A stretch of 64,000 nucleotides of DNA from Cacajao melanocephalus (Eukaryota; Chordata; Mammalia; Primates; Pitheciidae). The position numbers were made by a program, and so were the translations under genes. Of this stretch, positions 54,361 to 64,000 are shown one piece after another. Every line of letters begins with the position of its first letter. The stretch's first letter is position 1. The stretch covers positions 24,282 through 88,281 of the forward strand of contig CAUYLG010021629.1 in assembly GCA_963573385.1 (NCBI GenBank). Direction: 5' to 3'. The notes beneath the pieces were generated by a model that worked only from the letters and a program-made list of their open reading frames with translations, ran no database searches and was not told the DNA's origin.

Positions 54361-54680
54361 ATTTCAGTTTAAGTATTTGTAATTTGTGGTGACCACAGTG
54401 ATGTAATTTACAGGGAAGATGCCTGTTCCTTAAATTCCATCTCTGCTTGGTCACTCAGGAAGCCAGGTTTGGGAACTATAAGATTCAGGCTCAATTTACT
54501 GTTAAATGTCTGTCTCCAAATGACCAGAGGGTCTTGCTAGACTTCCTACCCTTCAGTACTGCTGAGTAAAATTAACCAAGTAATACAGGAATTTGTAGAT
54601 ACCATTGAGACTACTGTTCTTACCATACCTACAATTTTATAGGGCCAGCATTTGTTTATTTTTTCAGAAGATTTATTTTG
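54361..54680. other. No recognisable feature
   Basis: Unannotated spacer. Confidence 0.4.
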
Positions 54681-54684
54681 TATA

Positions 54685-54925
54685 ATAGAGTATAGTAGCA
54701 TAGTGGCTGAGCAAGAAAATTGTTAGTAAAACATCATGTCAGAGATGGGGAACCTTGCCCCTAGTTCTGATACAACCATATTTTTGCTGTATGACCTTGA
54801 GAAAATCACTAACCGAAATGAGCTTCCACTTCCTCATCCACACAAAGGTAATAATGAACCCTGATTGACTGTCCCATTATGAAGTAAAATAAAATAATGT
54901 ATGGAAAAGTATGAGGAAAATAGCA
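54685..54925 (+). mobile_element. MIR element
   Basis: 'agtatagtagcatagtggct' at the 5' end, 'gctgtatgaccttgagaaaa' and 'cacttcctcatccacacaaa' in the core: a clear plus-strand MIR. Confidence 0.8.
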
Positions 54926-55184
54926 AATATATTTGCAAATGGGAGGTATGTCTATAGTACTACCACCAAAATCACTTACTCTTATCGAGTCAAATTATTT
55001 TCTGTGGTTAAGCTGGGCACAAGTGACCACAAATTCAGAGCCATTAAGTGTGTCCATTCAGCTTTTCCACCAAGAGCATGGAAGTCCTAGGATGTAAAAC
55101 TCTAAATTATGTTCCTCATGTTTCACCCAGCTGATTAGATGTATTGAGAATTTAGGCTCTACAAGCAATTTCCTGATATCATAT

Positions 55185-55700
55185 TTGCTTTGACACTTTC
55201 TAGAAACTTGTCTTTGGCTAAGTTATATAACCTCTCTGGGCTTCCTTTTCTGTATTTTAACAATGGGGGTTTATTCAACAAATATTTAAAGAGGGCCTCA
55301 GTATGTATGACACACTTTTCTGAGTTGGTAAACGGGAATGCACCAAATAGAAAAATATCTTGGCTTCTTGAACTAATGTTTAAGGGAGGAAAAAATGTAA
55401 TTGACATATGTTAGATGGGATTGAGGCAACAATGAAGGAGGAAAGAAAATATTAGGGGAGGGTTGAAATTTTAAATGATATGGAAAAGAAAGGTTTCACT
55501 AACGTGTTGATATTTGAGTGAATCACTGAAGAAAGTGAGAGAATTCATTTATGAATATCATAATTAACAATATTCTAGCAGATACAACAGCAGGTGCAAA
55601 GGTCATGAGACTGAAATGTGCCTGGAATGCTCATAGATCCACAAGGAAGCCAGCATGGCTACAGGAGCATAAGTGAAGAGGAGGACAGGAAGAATTACAG
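55185..55700 (+). repeat. MIR piece followed by ancient L2-era repeat
   Basis: 55185-55270 reads as a MIR core ('cttggctaagttatataa' region, then 'cctctctgggcttccttttc'). From 55270, 'caacaaatatttaaagaggg', 'gatacaacagcaggtgcaaa' and 'ggaagccagcatggctacag' match the same ancient repeat type as 14440-14960. The paired 74 and 82 codon frames here are accidental. Confidence 0.45.
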
Positions 55701-56021
55701 TTACAGGGACAGAGAGGATTATTATAATATTATAATGTTGGGTGGATTAATAAGATAATGCAAAAAGTTTTCCACCCATAACAAGGGCTCAATAAAAACA
55801 GTTATAATAATGTTGATTATAATGATCAATTGGAAATTAAATGATATGATGAAATAACTGATTCCAGGTAAATATTTCCAGTTACAGAGTTTCTAAAGCT
55901 GCTAAAATGATTGTGACAAGTGGATATATTACAATCTAACCAACTTTTTCATTTATTATTTATGTCTTGAACAAAGTACCAACACTTCCCCCATAAGAAA
56001 ATGCTAATGGTACTAATGGTT
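55701..56021. other. No recognisable feature
   Basis: Unannotated spacer. Confidence 0.4.
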
Positions 56022-56037
56022 AAAAAATTGTGTATAT

Positions 56038-56418
56038 ACTATGGAATATACTGCAGCCATATTAAGGAAGAAGATCACGTCCTTTGCAGGGACATGAATA
56101 GAGCTAGAAGCCTTTATCTTCAGCAAACAAATGCAGGAACAGAAAACCAAACACCACATGGTCTCACTTATAAATGGGAGCTGAACAATGAGAATACATG
56201 GATACAGGAGGGGAACAACACACACTGGGGCCTGCCAGGAGGTGGGGTGCGGGCAGAGAGAGCATTAAGAAAAATAGTTAATGCATGCTGGGCTTAATAC
56301 CTAGGTAATGGGTTGATAGGTGCAGCAAACCACTATGGCACACATTTACATGTGTAATGAACCTGCACATCCTGTACATAGTACCCCGAAACTTAAAACA
56401 AAAATTAAAGTTAATTTT
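56038..56418 (+). mobile_element. 5'-truncated L1 3' end with target-site duplication
   Basis: Starts within the ORF2 C-terminus ('actatggaatatactgcagc') and runs through the 3' UTR to 'cccgaaacttaaaac' and an A-rich tail. Flanks 'aaaaaattgtgtatat' (56022-56037) and 'aaaaacttgtgtatat' (56419-56434) differ at one base. The 3' UTR is similar to that of the large L1 at 1287-7040. The 98-codon frame at 56001-56297 is L1-derived. Confidence 0.94.
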
Positions 56419-56434
56419 AAAAACTTGTGTATAT

Positions 56435-57005
56435 GTCATGTGGACAGAGAGAAACTGAGAGAGTGTGCAAAGGTTGGACCTAATGGGGTAAAATGTTAAC
56501 AGTTGGTGATTCTGGGTGACATGCATATTGAGGTTTTTACACTATTCGTAGTCTTCAAATATATCTGTAAATTTCAAACTGTTTTCAAACGCATACTTTT
56601 CAAAAGAAAAAGAAAAAACCATAAGGGAAAATTCATAAGTTCTGCACTGGATGGAGCCAGAGTGTATTCAGCAGCAGTTTGAGCATTTGGAATCACAGAA
56701 ACACTGACTTTCCTTCTGCTACATGGGTGGGGTCCAACATTAGGCCACAGAGAGACCCAACTGGGTTAACCAAGACTAATTTAGAATTTTTTTCACACTT
56801 ATTTTGTAATGCTTTAAATAAAAAACCAAAAACAAAAAAACTTGTCTGTCTACCAGAGTCCTGAGCACAAAGCAGGTTTTCTATAAAGAGACAGGTATCC
56901 ATAATTGACAGGAAACATTTGCTTTATAGGGGAAGTTGTTACATTTGTATGAATATTCCTTACTGTGATGTTTCTCAAAGTGTGCTGGTAGAGAATGTGC
57001 ATCAA
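56435..57005. other. No gene; possible MER5A trace at 56965-57005
   Basis: 'tgtttctcaaagtgtgctgg' near 56969 is close to the MER5A terminus (gtttctcaaagtgtggtcc). The rest is unannotated. Confidence 0.35.
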
Positions 57006-57009
57006 AATA

Positions 57010-57670
57010 AGGTAGCCTGGAACGATACTGCCTGAACTCAAACCCCAGCTCTGCCACTTGCTAGACTGCCCTTGGATAAACAACTCCGTCTCCATTGCTC
57101 TCCTAGGTGGCAGAGGTAGAGCAGATGAAGAAGCGGACGTTCCACAAGTTCACCTACCGTGTCGTGGACCTGGACCAGCTGCTGGACTCGTCCTGCGAGC
57201 AGCTAATGAAGCTGCACAGTGGGCGCCAGCGGCGGCGGCGGCTGAACCCCGGCCTGAGGTGGAAACAGCGCTCGCTGCTGAAGCGCCTGCGCAAGGCCAA
57301 GAAGGAGGGGCCGCCAGTGGAGAAGCCGGAAGTGGTGCAGACACACCTGAGGGACATGATCGTCTTGCCCGAGATGGTGGGCGTCTACAACAGCAAGACC
57401 TTCACCCAGGTGGATATCAAGCCAGAGATGATCAACCACTACCTGGGCGAGTTCTCCATCACCCACAAGCCCATGAAGCGCGACCGACCAGTCGGAGCCA
57501 TCCACTTCAGCCGCTTCATCCCTCTCAAGTAGTGCCTCAGCTGATAAAGGCACACATATCTCAAAAAAAATGGGTAACAAAATGTAAATTTTTGACTTTA
57601 AATAAGCTAACATTTATAAAATGCTTATAATGGTGTCTGACATATAATAAACACTATATGAGTGTTTGTT
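57010..57670 (+). mobile_element. MIR element interrupted by an RPS15 retrocopy
   Basis: Left part (57010-57106): 'tcaaaccccagctctgccac' and 'ttgctagactgcccttggat', a MIR 5' half. Right part (about 57600-57670): 'aagctaacatttataaaatg' and 'gtgtctgacatataataaac', the MIR 3' half. The retrocopy separates them, showing the MIR is older than the RPS15 insertion. Confidence 0.75.
57107..57570 (+). pseudogene. RPS15 (uS19) processed pseudogene with open frame
   Basis: Retrocopy of the mRNA for small-subunit ribosomal protein uS19, which binds the head of the 40S subunit near the decoding site. No introns; it ends with a poly(A) signal (gataaagg context), 'cacacatatctc' and an A8 tail. The frame from 57107 to the TAG at 57530-57532 has 141 codons against 145 in the parent, about four-fifths identical by memory. 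Conserved blocks include [48 protein letters not shown] and the terminal SRFIPLK. Indels are all in frame: one extra Arg in the Arg run, loss of four residues after PEMVG, loss of one near the C-terminus. The initiator is GTG (57107-57109), preceded by an in-frame TAG; codon 7 is now ATG (57125). The copy lacks the parent's 5' UTR, so no promoter is carried over. GC is far higher than in the neighbourhood. Most likely a pseudogene; expression is unproven. Confidence 0.95.
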
Positions 57671-57689
57671 AGAAAAATTAAAGTCACCT

Positions 57690-57830
57690 AGGGTGAGGAA
57701 GCGGGCTTGATACTGTGTCAATTTCCAGATCCCACTCAGGACTGAATGAATCAAAATTTCTTGAGCCTGTGGCATTTTAACAAGCTCTCCAGATAATTCA
57801 TAAAGACATTAAAGTTTGAAAGCCACTGCT
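57690..57830 (+). mobile_element. MER5A (hAT-Charlie) element
   Basis: 'cattttaacaagctctccag', 'ataattcataaagacattaa' and 'agtttgaaagccactg' match the MER5A 3' terminus (taaagtttgagaaccactg), with a recognisable middle at 'ctgaatgaatcaaaatttct'. Confidence 0.75.
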
Positions 57831-58440
57831 TTAGTTATTAGCAGCCTTGATGAACTGATTCCATAGAGATAACTAATATAGTAAAATCCAACTTTACTCT
57901 GTATGTTAGTGCCTTAGGTCTGCAAAATCCCCAAATCCTTTAGGGAGATTTCTCCCCAAATCAAATTAAATGGACCAATAAAACCTGCTTCTGTAATGAT
58001 TAGCATCTCAAATCATGGTTCTGAGTAGGCAAATTTCCTTGGCTTGTTTTATTCAGGTGGCTTCTCTTTCTTGATCAGTTTCCTCAGGATGAATGTTGCT
58101 CACTGTCCATGTCTTTGCTTATCAGAGGACTGGATACAATTGTATTCCACACTTCCAGTAGTGTGGAATACAGCCCTTTTCCCTAAATATCCTGTACAGT
58201 TTCTGTGCCTGGTAGGAGAGAAGCCATAATAATAGAAAGCAGCTTAAATGGTTACATGAAAAAATATAAATTAGGCATGAAAATTTTAGCAGTTGGAGGG
58301 GTGGGGGGTTGTATGTGTGTGTGTGCACACATGTATGTTTGTGTGTTTTCCCAGAAGGAAATTTAGAGTTACTGCAGAAAGTTGCTATTTTTCATATTTA
58401 TTTTGTCATTGGAGTCAACTTCTACAGTTCAAATGATTCC
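57831..58440. other. No gene; small GT-rich tract at 58309-58326
   Basis: Includes a G-rich stretch 'ggaggggtggggggttgta' (about 58295-58313) leading into a short GT run. A small inverted repeat 'ttccacacttccagtagtg' with 'tggaa' is visible near 58146. Nothing more. Confidence 0.4.
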
Positions 58441-58470
58441 CTTATGATGCACAAAAAATGAGTCCATATT

Positions 58471-58665
58471 ATGAAGAGAAGGTTTAATGTTAAAGGTGGC
58501 AAAGCCCACAGAGGCAAAGGCACTGGTTTCGGTGGCCATTTGAGCAAAGGAGAGGTAGTGGAGCCAGGCTGTCAGCTTGCTGTTGTTTCTGAGAAGTAGT
58601 GACTTTGTGATTGTAAAGCTTCAAAGGAACCTGAAATAGGTATTCAGTTTTTTAATAAAGTTATG
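58471..58665 (+). other. Unrecognised 42-codon basic ORF with poly(A) signal
   Basis: An ATG at 58471 opens 42 codons to a TAG at 58597-58599. The product is Gly/Lys/Arg-rich in its first half (KGGKAHRGKGTGFGGH) and ends LAVVSEK. AATAAA occurs at about 58654-58659, 55 nt after the stop, a layout like the 3' end of a short mRNA. No A-tail or target-site duplication is visible. I do not recognise the protein; it may be the 3' fragment of a processed pseudogene or coincidence. Confidence 0.25.
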
Positions 58666-58732
58666 ACTGTCATAATGCAAAGTATTATTTTAACCACTGA
58701 ACTGGAATTAATAATAATAATTGTAATAATAA

Positions 58733-59121
58733 TGTTATGAGCTGAATTGTGTCCCCCTAGAATTTTATATGCTGAAGTCCTAACAGCCAGTATTTCAGAA
58801 TGTGACTGCATTTAGATAAAGGGTCTTTAAAGAGAAAAGTAAATTAAGATGAAATAATTAGGGTGAGCCCTAATCCAATGTGCCTGGATGCTCTCATACG
58901 AGGAAACTTGGACACGTATCTTCACAAAGGGAACACCATGTGAGGATATAAGGAGAATATGGCCATATACAACCCAAAGAGAAAGGCCTCAGAAGACATC
59001 AACCCTGTGGACACCTTGACCTTAAACTTTCACCCTCCAGAACCTTAAGGAAATAAGTTTTTGCTGTTTAAGCCACCTAAGGGATGGTACTTTGTTATAG
59101 AAGCTCTAGAAAATTAATACA
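58733..59121 (+). mobile_element. MLT1-type solo LTR (MaLR)
   Basis: Nearly complete MLT1-like LTR: start 'tgttatgagctgaattgtgt', 'aatgtgactgcatttagata', 'ccctaatccaatgtgcctgg', 'tgtggacaccttgaccttaa', end 'tgctgtttaagccacctaag' then 'ggtactttgttatag' and 'attaataca'. MaLRs are old ERVL-related, non-autonomous LTR elements. Confidence 0.9.
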
Positions 59122-59139
59122 ATAATAGTTACTACAAGA

Positions 59140-59370
59140 ATACTAACATTTTATAATTCACATTTCACTGAAGATTTATCTTATCTCATTAAAAATCATA
59201 TAAAAATCCATAAATGCTTACTCTGTCAGTGACACCATTAATATCATCAGTGCCATCTACAAATTAAGTCCAGAGAGGTTAGATAATTCACATGAAGTCT
59301 CCTTATTAACAAACACGAAGGCAGAAATTCTACCCATAACTTCTAAGAGGATCACACTCATTTTATTGCC
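59140..59370 (-). mobile_element. MIR element
   Basis: 'atacta acattttataattc' at the 5' side, 'ttatctcattaaaaatcat' and 'tccagagaggttagataatt' follow the reverse-complement MIR order. Confidence 0.6.
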
Positions 59371-60738
<1,368 letters not shown>

Positions 60739-60805
60739 ATTGCAATATTCTTTAAGGCATTCTTGACCCTCTCAAGGATAAGGTGATCAATGTTTTTCAT
60801 AGATC

Positions 60806-61335
60806 ATTGTATTCCTTTTCCATGCTGCAGTAACAAATCACCACAAACTTAGTGGCTTCAAACAATACAAATTTATTGTCTTATAGTTTGGTAGGTCACA
60901 AGTCCAACATGAGTTTCACCAGAATAAAATTAAGGTGTCAGTGGGAAGGCCCTCTAGAGGCTCTAGGGAAAAAATCCATCTCCTTGTTTATTCAGATTAC
61001 TGGCAAAATTCAGTTCTTTGCAAGTAATTGTAGGACTGAGGTCCATGTTTTGTTGGTGAATATGTCTGAAGGTATTTCCCAGCTTCTAGAGGCTGCCCAC
61101 ATTCTTGAACTTATGTGTCCCTTCCTCTAGCTTTATCACTTCTCTTAGAATGACTTTTCTTCCTTCCTCTTATGCTTTTAAGAGCCCATATGATTACATT
61201 AGGCCCACCTAGATAATACAGGATTACTTCTCAACTGACTTCCAGCCTCAGTTCCCCTTTGCCATAAAAGATAGCAGACTCATAAGTTCTGGGGGTTGTG
61301 AACATTTTGGGGGAATCACTATTCTGCCTGCCACA
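60806..61335 (-). mobile_element. MLT1-type LTR, antisense
   Basis: Starts near 'tgtattccttttccatgctg' and 'cagtaacaaatcaccacaaa', continues 'ttattgtcttatagtttggt', 'cagcttctagaggctgccca', 'gattacattaggcccaccta' and 'cctcagttcccctttgccat', ending 'attctgcctgccaca'. This is the reverse-complement order of an MLT1-like LTR, of a different subtype from 58733-59121. The 92-codon plus frame is a by-product. Confidence 0.85.
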
Positions 61336-62245
61336 GTCTTTCAACAGGATAATTGCAAGGGTGAGATCCTGAGCTGGTGATGTATGAAATTCTGCTTCGG
61401 GCAGTTCTGAATACAAATTGAATTCAGCCACAGAGCTAGCACCTCCTGAGAAAGTGGCAAGCTCCTAGCTTCTGTACGTACAAGGAAAAACTACGTTTGA
61501 TCTTTTAAGAACAAAGATGACAAATGTAAAGGGGCCCCCCTGGGCTGCTCCACTTGACACTAATGATAGTGTCTCTGAAATGTCTCCAAAGGAGACTGAC
61601 TGTTCACACTTGAAATCCTTTTCAAATTCAAACTCTAAAATGGTACCCAACACTTGGTTTCTTATGATGATATTTAAAGATATTTATCCAATAAATCAAA
61701 ACTAAATAAAGTATAAGCCAGTTTATTTACTGACTTCCTCTAAATCTGACTATGAACAGTTTGATGCCTGAGGTGACTCTTATTTCTCTGCACTCGGTAC
61801 AGCTGTTCAGCCCTTCCTGTTGGTATCAAACATATCTTTCTAAAATAACTGATTTTGTTCTTAAAGCAGGGCCAAAACAAAAAGCAGCAACTGAAGGGTT
61901 CTTCTAAATGTATGGTCAATCACAGGAAGGTAATGTTGAAGATGCTGTACAATAAAACCGAAGGGCAAATGATGATCTTAGTAAAACCAGTTCTCAGGGA
62001 AACCATGCAGTAGTTCAACTTATTCTACAGAGCCTTCTTTCTAGGCATCTCTGAGCTGTGTTCATGTATTCTCATGGGCACAATGCTGGCCACAAAGGGG
62101 GTTTGGCATAGCAGGTAAACAAGTCACCATGGACAACACTGCTGCAAAGAACCATGGATCGAGTGGACAATGTGAGAGGACTCTGGAGGTCATGTACATC
62201 TAAGGGACTGCAATGCTCAAGGTAAATTTATCCCACAAACGTTCA
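61336..62245. other. No recognisable feature
   Basis: No gene or repeat that I can support. Overlapping 62-codon frames on both strands at 61465-61705 lack recognisable content. Confidence 0.4.
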
Positions 62246-62249
62246 CTGG

Positions 62250-62700
62250 TCACTGGCATATTCCAGGCATTGTTCCAGGTTTTGAATTAAGCATAAAAAA
62301 GTCCTCACTATTAACAAGCTGACAGCTTAGTGGAAGACCAGTTAAGATATTTACTCAGCAGACAATGAGACATGCTCAGTTAGAGGTAGCATAGATTTGG
62401 AAGCACAGAGGACGAGGACGGTCCAGATAGTGTTTGAGAAAGTATTGTTGCAAAAGAAATGACCATTTAGTTAAGTGTTGAAGAACCAGAGGGAGGTGCA
62501 GGAGAATATAAACATGGGGAAAGTAATTGAATCAGAGGCAACGGGGCAGGAAGTGTTGCAGGAGCTAAAGCTGAAGTAGAGAGAACCAAGCCATGGAGAA
62601 CTTACTTTAAGACAGTGAGAGACTTGTGATAGAACTTTAAAATCAGAAAAACAAATAGTCCTATTATGTCTCATATTATTTACTCAGAATAAAATATGGG
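62250..62700 (+). repeat. Ancient L2-era interspersed repeat
   Basis: 'tattccaggcattgttccag', 'aacaagctgacagcttagtg', 'ggcaggaagtgttgcaggag' and 'ccatggagaacttactttaa' fit the same old repeat type as 14440-14960. Confidence 0.4.
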
Positions 62701-63145
62701 GAATGATAAACAAGACTGGTAGGAGAAAAATAGTTTTTAAGATTTCATGGCAGTTCAGGGAAGAGATGTTACTATACTGAGAGGATACTATTAAGGAGGA
62801 AGAGGGCTAATTAATCCTGAAAATGAAATGGAAGGACAAGGTCTAGAGTGGAGATGGGGAAAGCGGGAAGGTCAGTGAAGAGGAGGGAAGAATGAAGTAA
62901 CGCCTTGGTTCTTGGATTAGATGGATGAATAGATGGCAGATGACTGAATTAATTTACAGCAACTCAAGAAAATTATGAGAACTCACATGGACTGTGGTTA
63001 GAAAGGGTGTGGTTTTAGTTAAGCTTCAATGGTTCAAAGTGTAGAGAACCAGGCCAGCTCAAGTAAACGGAGGAGTTATGAAAAGATACGTATAGAGCAA
63101 TACGAAGATGAGAGTAACACTAGAAATTCAGAAGTTTAAAAATAC
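62701..63145. other. No clear feature
   Basis: Possibly a continuation of the ancient repeat (tggagatggggaaagcggga), otherwise unannotated. Confidence 0.35.
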
Positions 63146-63146
63146 C

Positions 63147-63446
63147 TGGCCAGGCATGGTGACTCACACCTGTCATCCCAGCACTGTGGGAGGTTGAGGC
63201 GGGCAGATCACTTGAGGTCAGGAGATCAAGACCAGCCTTGTTAACATGCCAAACTCCATCTCTACTAAAACTACAAAAATTAGCTGGGCATGATGTTGTA
63301 CACCTGTAATCCTAGCTAGTCGGCTGGCTGAGGCACAAGAATCACTTAAGCTCAGTTGGTGGAAGTTGCAGTGAGCCGTGATTGCGCCACTGCACTGCAG
63401 CCTGGGTGACGGAGCGAGACTGTGTCTCAAAAAAACAAAAAATAAT
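63147..63446 (+). mobile_element. Alu (dimeric)
   Basis: Starts 'ggccaggcatggtgactcac', ends 'gtgtctcaaaaaaacaaaaa'. Fairly diverged. Flanking repeat not clear. Confidence 0.95.
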
Positions 63447-63890
63447 CCCAGGTAGCCTAGGCTTCATGCAGGCTGCATGTCCTACAGGGCTAGTACTTCA
63501 GCAGTAAGAATTTATGATTCTTCCCTTTATATCTTTGTTCATTAACATCACTATACCATGCTCTGATTGTTCTATTTCCTACTTGATATTAATAGGTTTT
63601 CTCAGGCTCTACTTGCATATCATTTCAGCATGCTAATGTTTTTGCTTCTTTTGAATCCAGCTGATAAATTCTGCTTAAAGGACCATGAGTTTGGTGTTTG
63701 TTCCTTTTCAAGACTCTGTCTCAGCATTTAGAAAATAGCTGAAGCAATAAGCAGTGTATCTGCTGCAAGTTGCTATCACAGATGGGAACCTAAGCTCAAT
63801 CCCATCTGCACTCTCTTTTCTGCCACTGCCAACATGAAATTTTGTAGTCATGGCCTAGGAAAGTCAGATATTTCTCTTAGAGTTATCCCA
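63447..63890. other. No recognisable feature
   Basis: Unannotated DNA between the last Alu and the poly-T tract. Confidence 0.4.
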
Positions 63891-63891
63891 A

Positions 63892-63894
<3 letters not shown>

Positions 63895-63934
<40 letters not shown>
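63895..63934 (-). repeat. Pure T40 tract, possible tail of an antisense retrocopy
   Basis: Forty uninterrupted T, followed by 'aaaaagttttttaacaaatt' and a G-rich segment (aggaacagggggagtagggg) up to the window end, which closes in an A-run. A long pure T tract is usually the reverse complement of a young poly(A) tail. The sequence behind it is not Alu or L1 as far as I can tell. Confidence 0.6.
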
Positions 63935-63940
<6 letters not shown>

Positions 63941-64000
63941 TTTTTTAACAAATTTGTCAAGGAACAGGGGGAGTAGGGGGGACAAACAAAAAAAAAAAAA

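Noticed and set aside
57080..57110. Pyrimidine-rich 'tccattgctctcctag' before the RPS15 frame, resembling a 3' splice site
   Set aside because: The upstream sequence is MIR, not RPS15 intron, and the retrocopy otherwise has no introns. A cryptic acceptor cannot be excluded but nothing supports a transcript.
57058..57630. 190-codon frame overlapping the RPS15 retrocopy in another frame, and minus-strand frames of 64, 67 and 136 codons
   Set aside because: These are GC-rich shadow frames of the RPS15 copy. The +1 frame gives Ala/Pro-rich low-complexity protein with no RPS15 identity.

Overview
The window is non-coding primate (most likely human) nuclear DNA. This follows from about a dozen dimeric Alu elements, primate-type L1 3' ends, MaLR/MLT1-type LTRs, MIR, L2, hAT-Charlie and Tigger fossils, AT-rich intervening sequence, and long frames that fall almost only inside repeats. 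I see no operon-like layout, no convincing multi-exon host gene, no RNA gene and no CRISPR array. Most repeat names come from recalled consensus sequences, so family-level calls are firmer than subfamily calls.

Layout. 1-1286: old LINE-like and low-complexity DNA. 1287-7040: a nearly full-length, dead, plus-strand L1 with two internal duplications. 7041-15750: old LINE, MIR, L2 and hAT fragments, one Alu, and a 52-bp direct repeat with no repeat family attached. 15769-16796: a minus-strand L1 with clear target-site duplications and two internal deletions. 16905-17827: a Tigger-type DNA transposon with a second one nested in it. 17830-34850: mostly unannotated DNA with scattered MIRs, Alus, two LTRs and old LINE sequence. 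34861-37560: an Alu left-arm insertion, then an ancient L1M 5' half. 38080-43275: a decayed ERV1-like remnant ending in an LTR that holds an Alu. 44486-47440: a tiny L1 tail insertion, a 5'-inverted L1 and an old L1ME. 48530-50704: hAT fossils and a Tigger carrying two Alus. 51190-54360: three LTRs. 56038-56418: a truncated L1.

The item closest to a gene is an RPS15 (uS19) retrocopy at 57107-57570, inserted into a MIR. Its frame is open for 141 codons although the sequence has diverged clearly from the parent. The start ATG is now GTG, but a substitution at codon 7 created a new in-frame ATG. The last 6 kb hold a small unrecognised basic ORF with a nearby poly(A) signal, two MLT1-type LTRs, two Alus, and a pure T40 tract at the window edge.

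The elements do not cooperate in a pathway; the window is a record of successive retrotransposition, nesting, twin priming, deletion and local duplication. I did not find a new biological system. The best leads are the open RPS15 retrocopy, the doubly duplicated L1, the 52-bp direct repeat and the two ultra-short L1 insertions.
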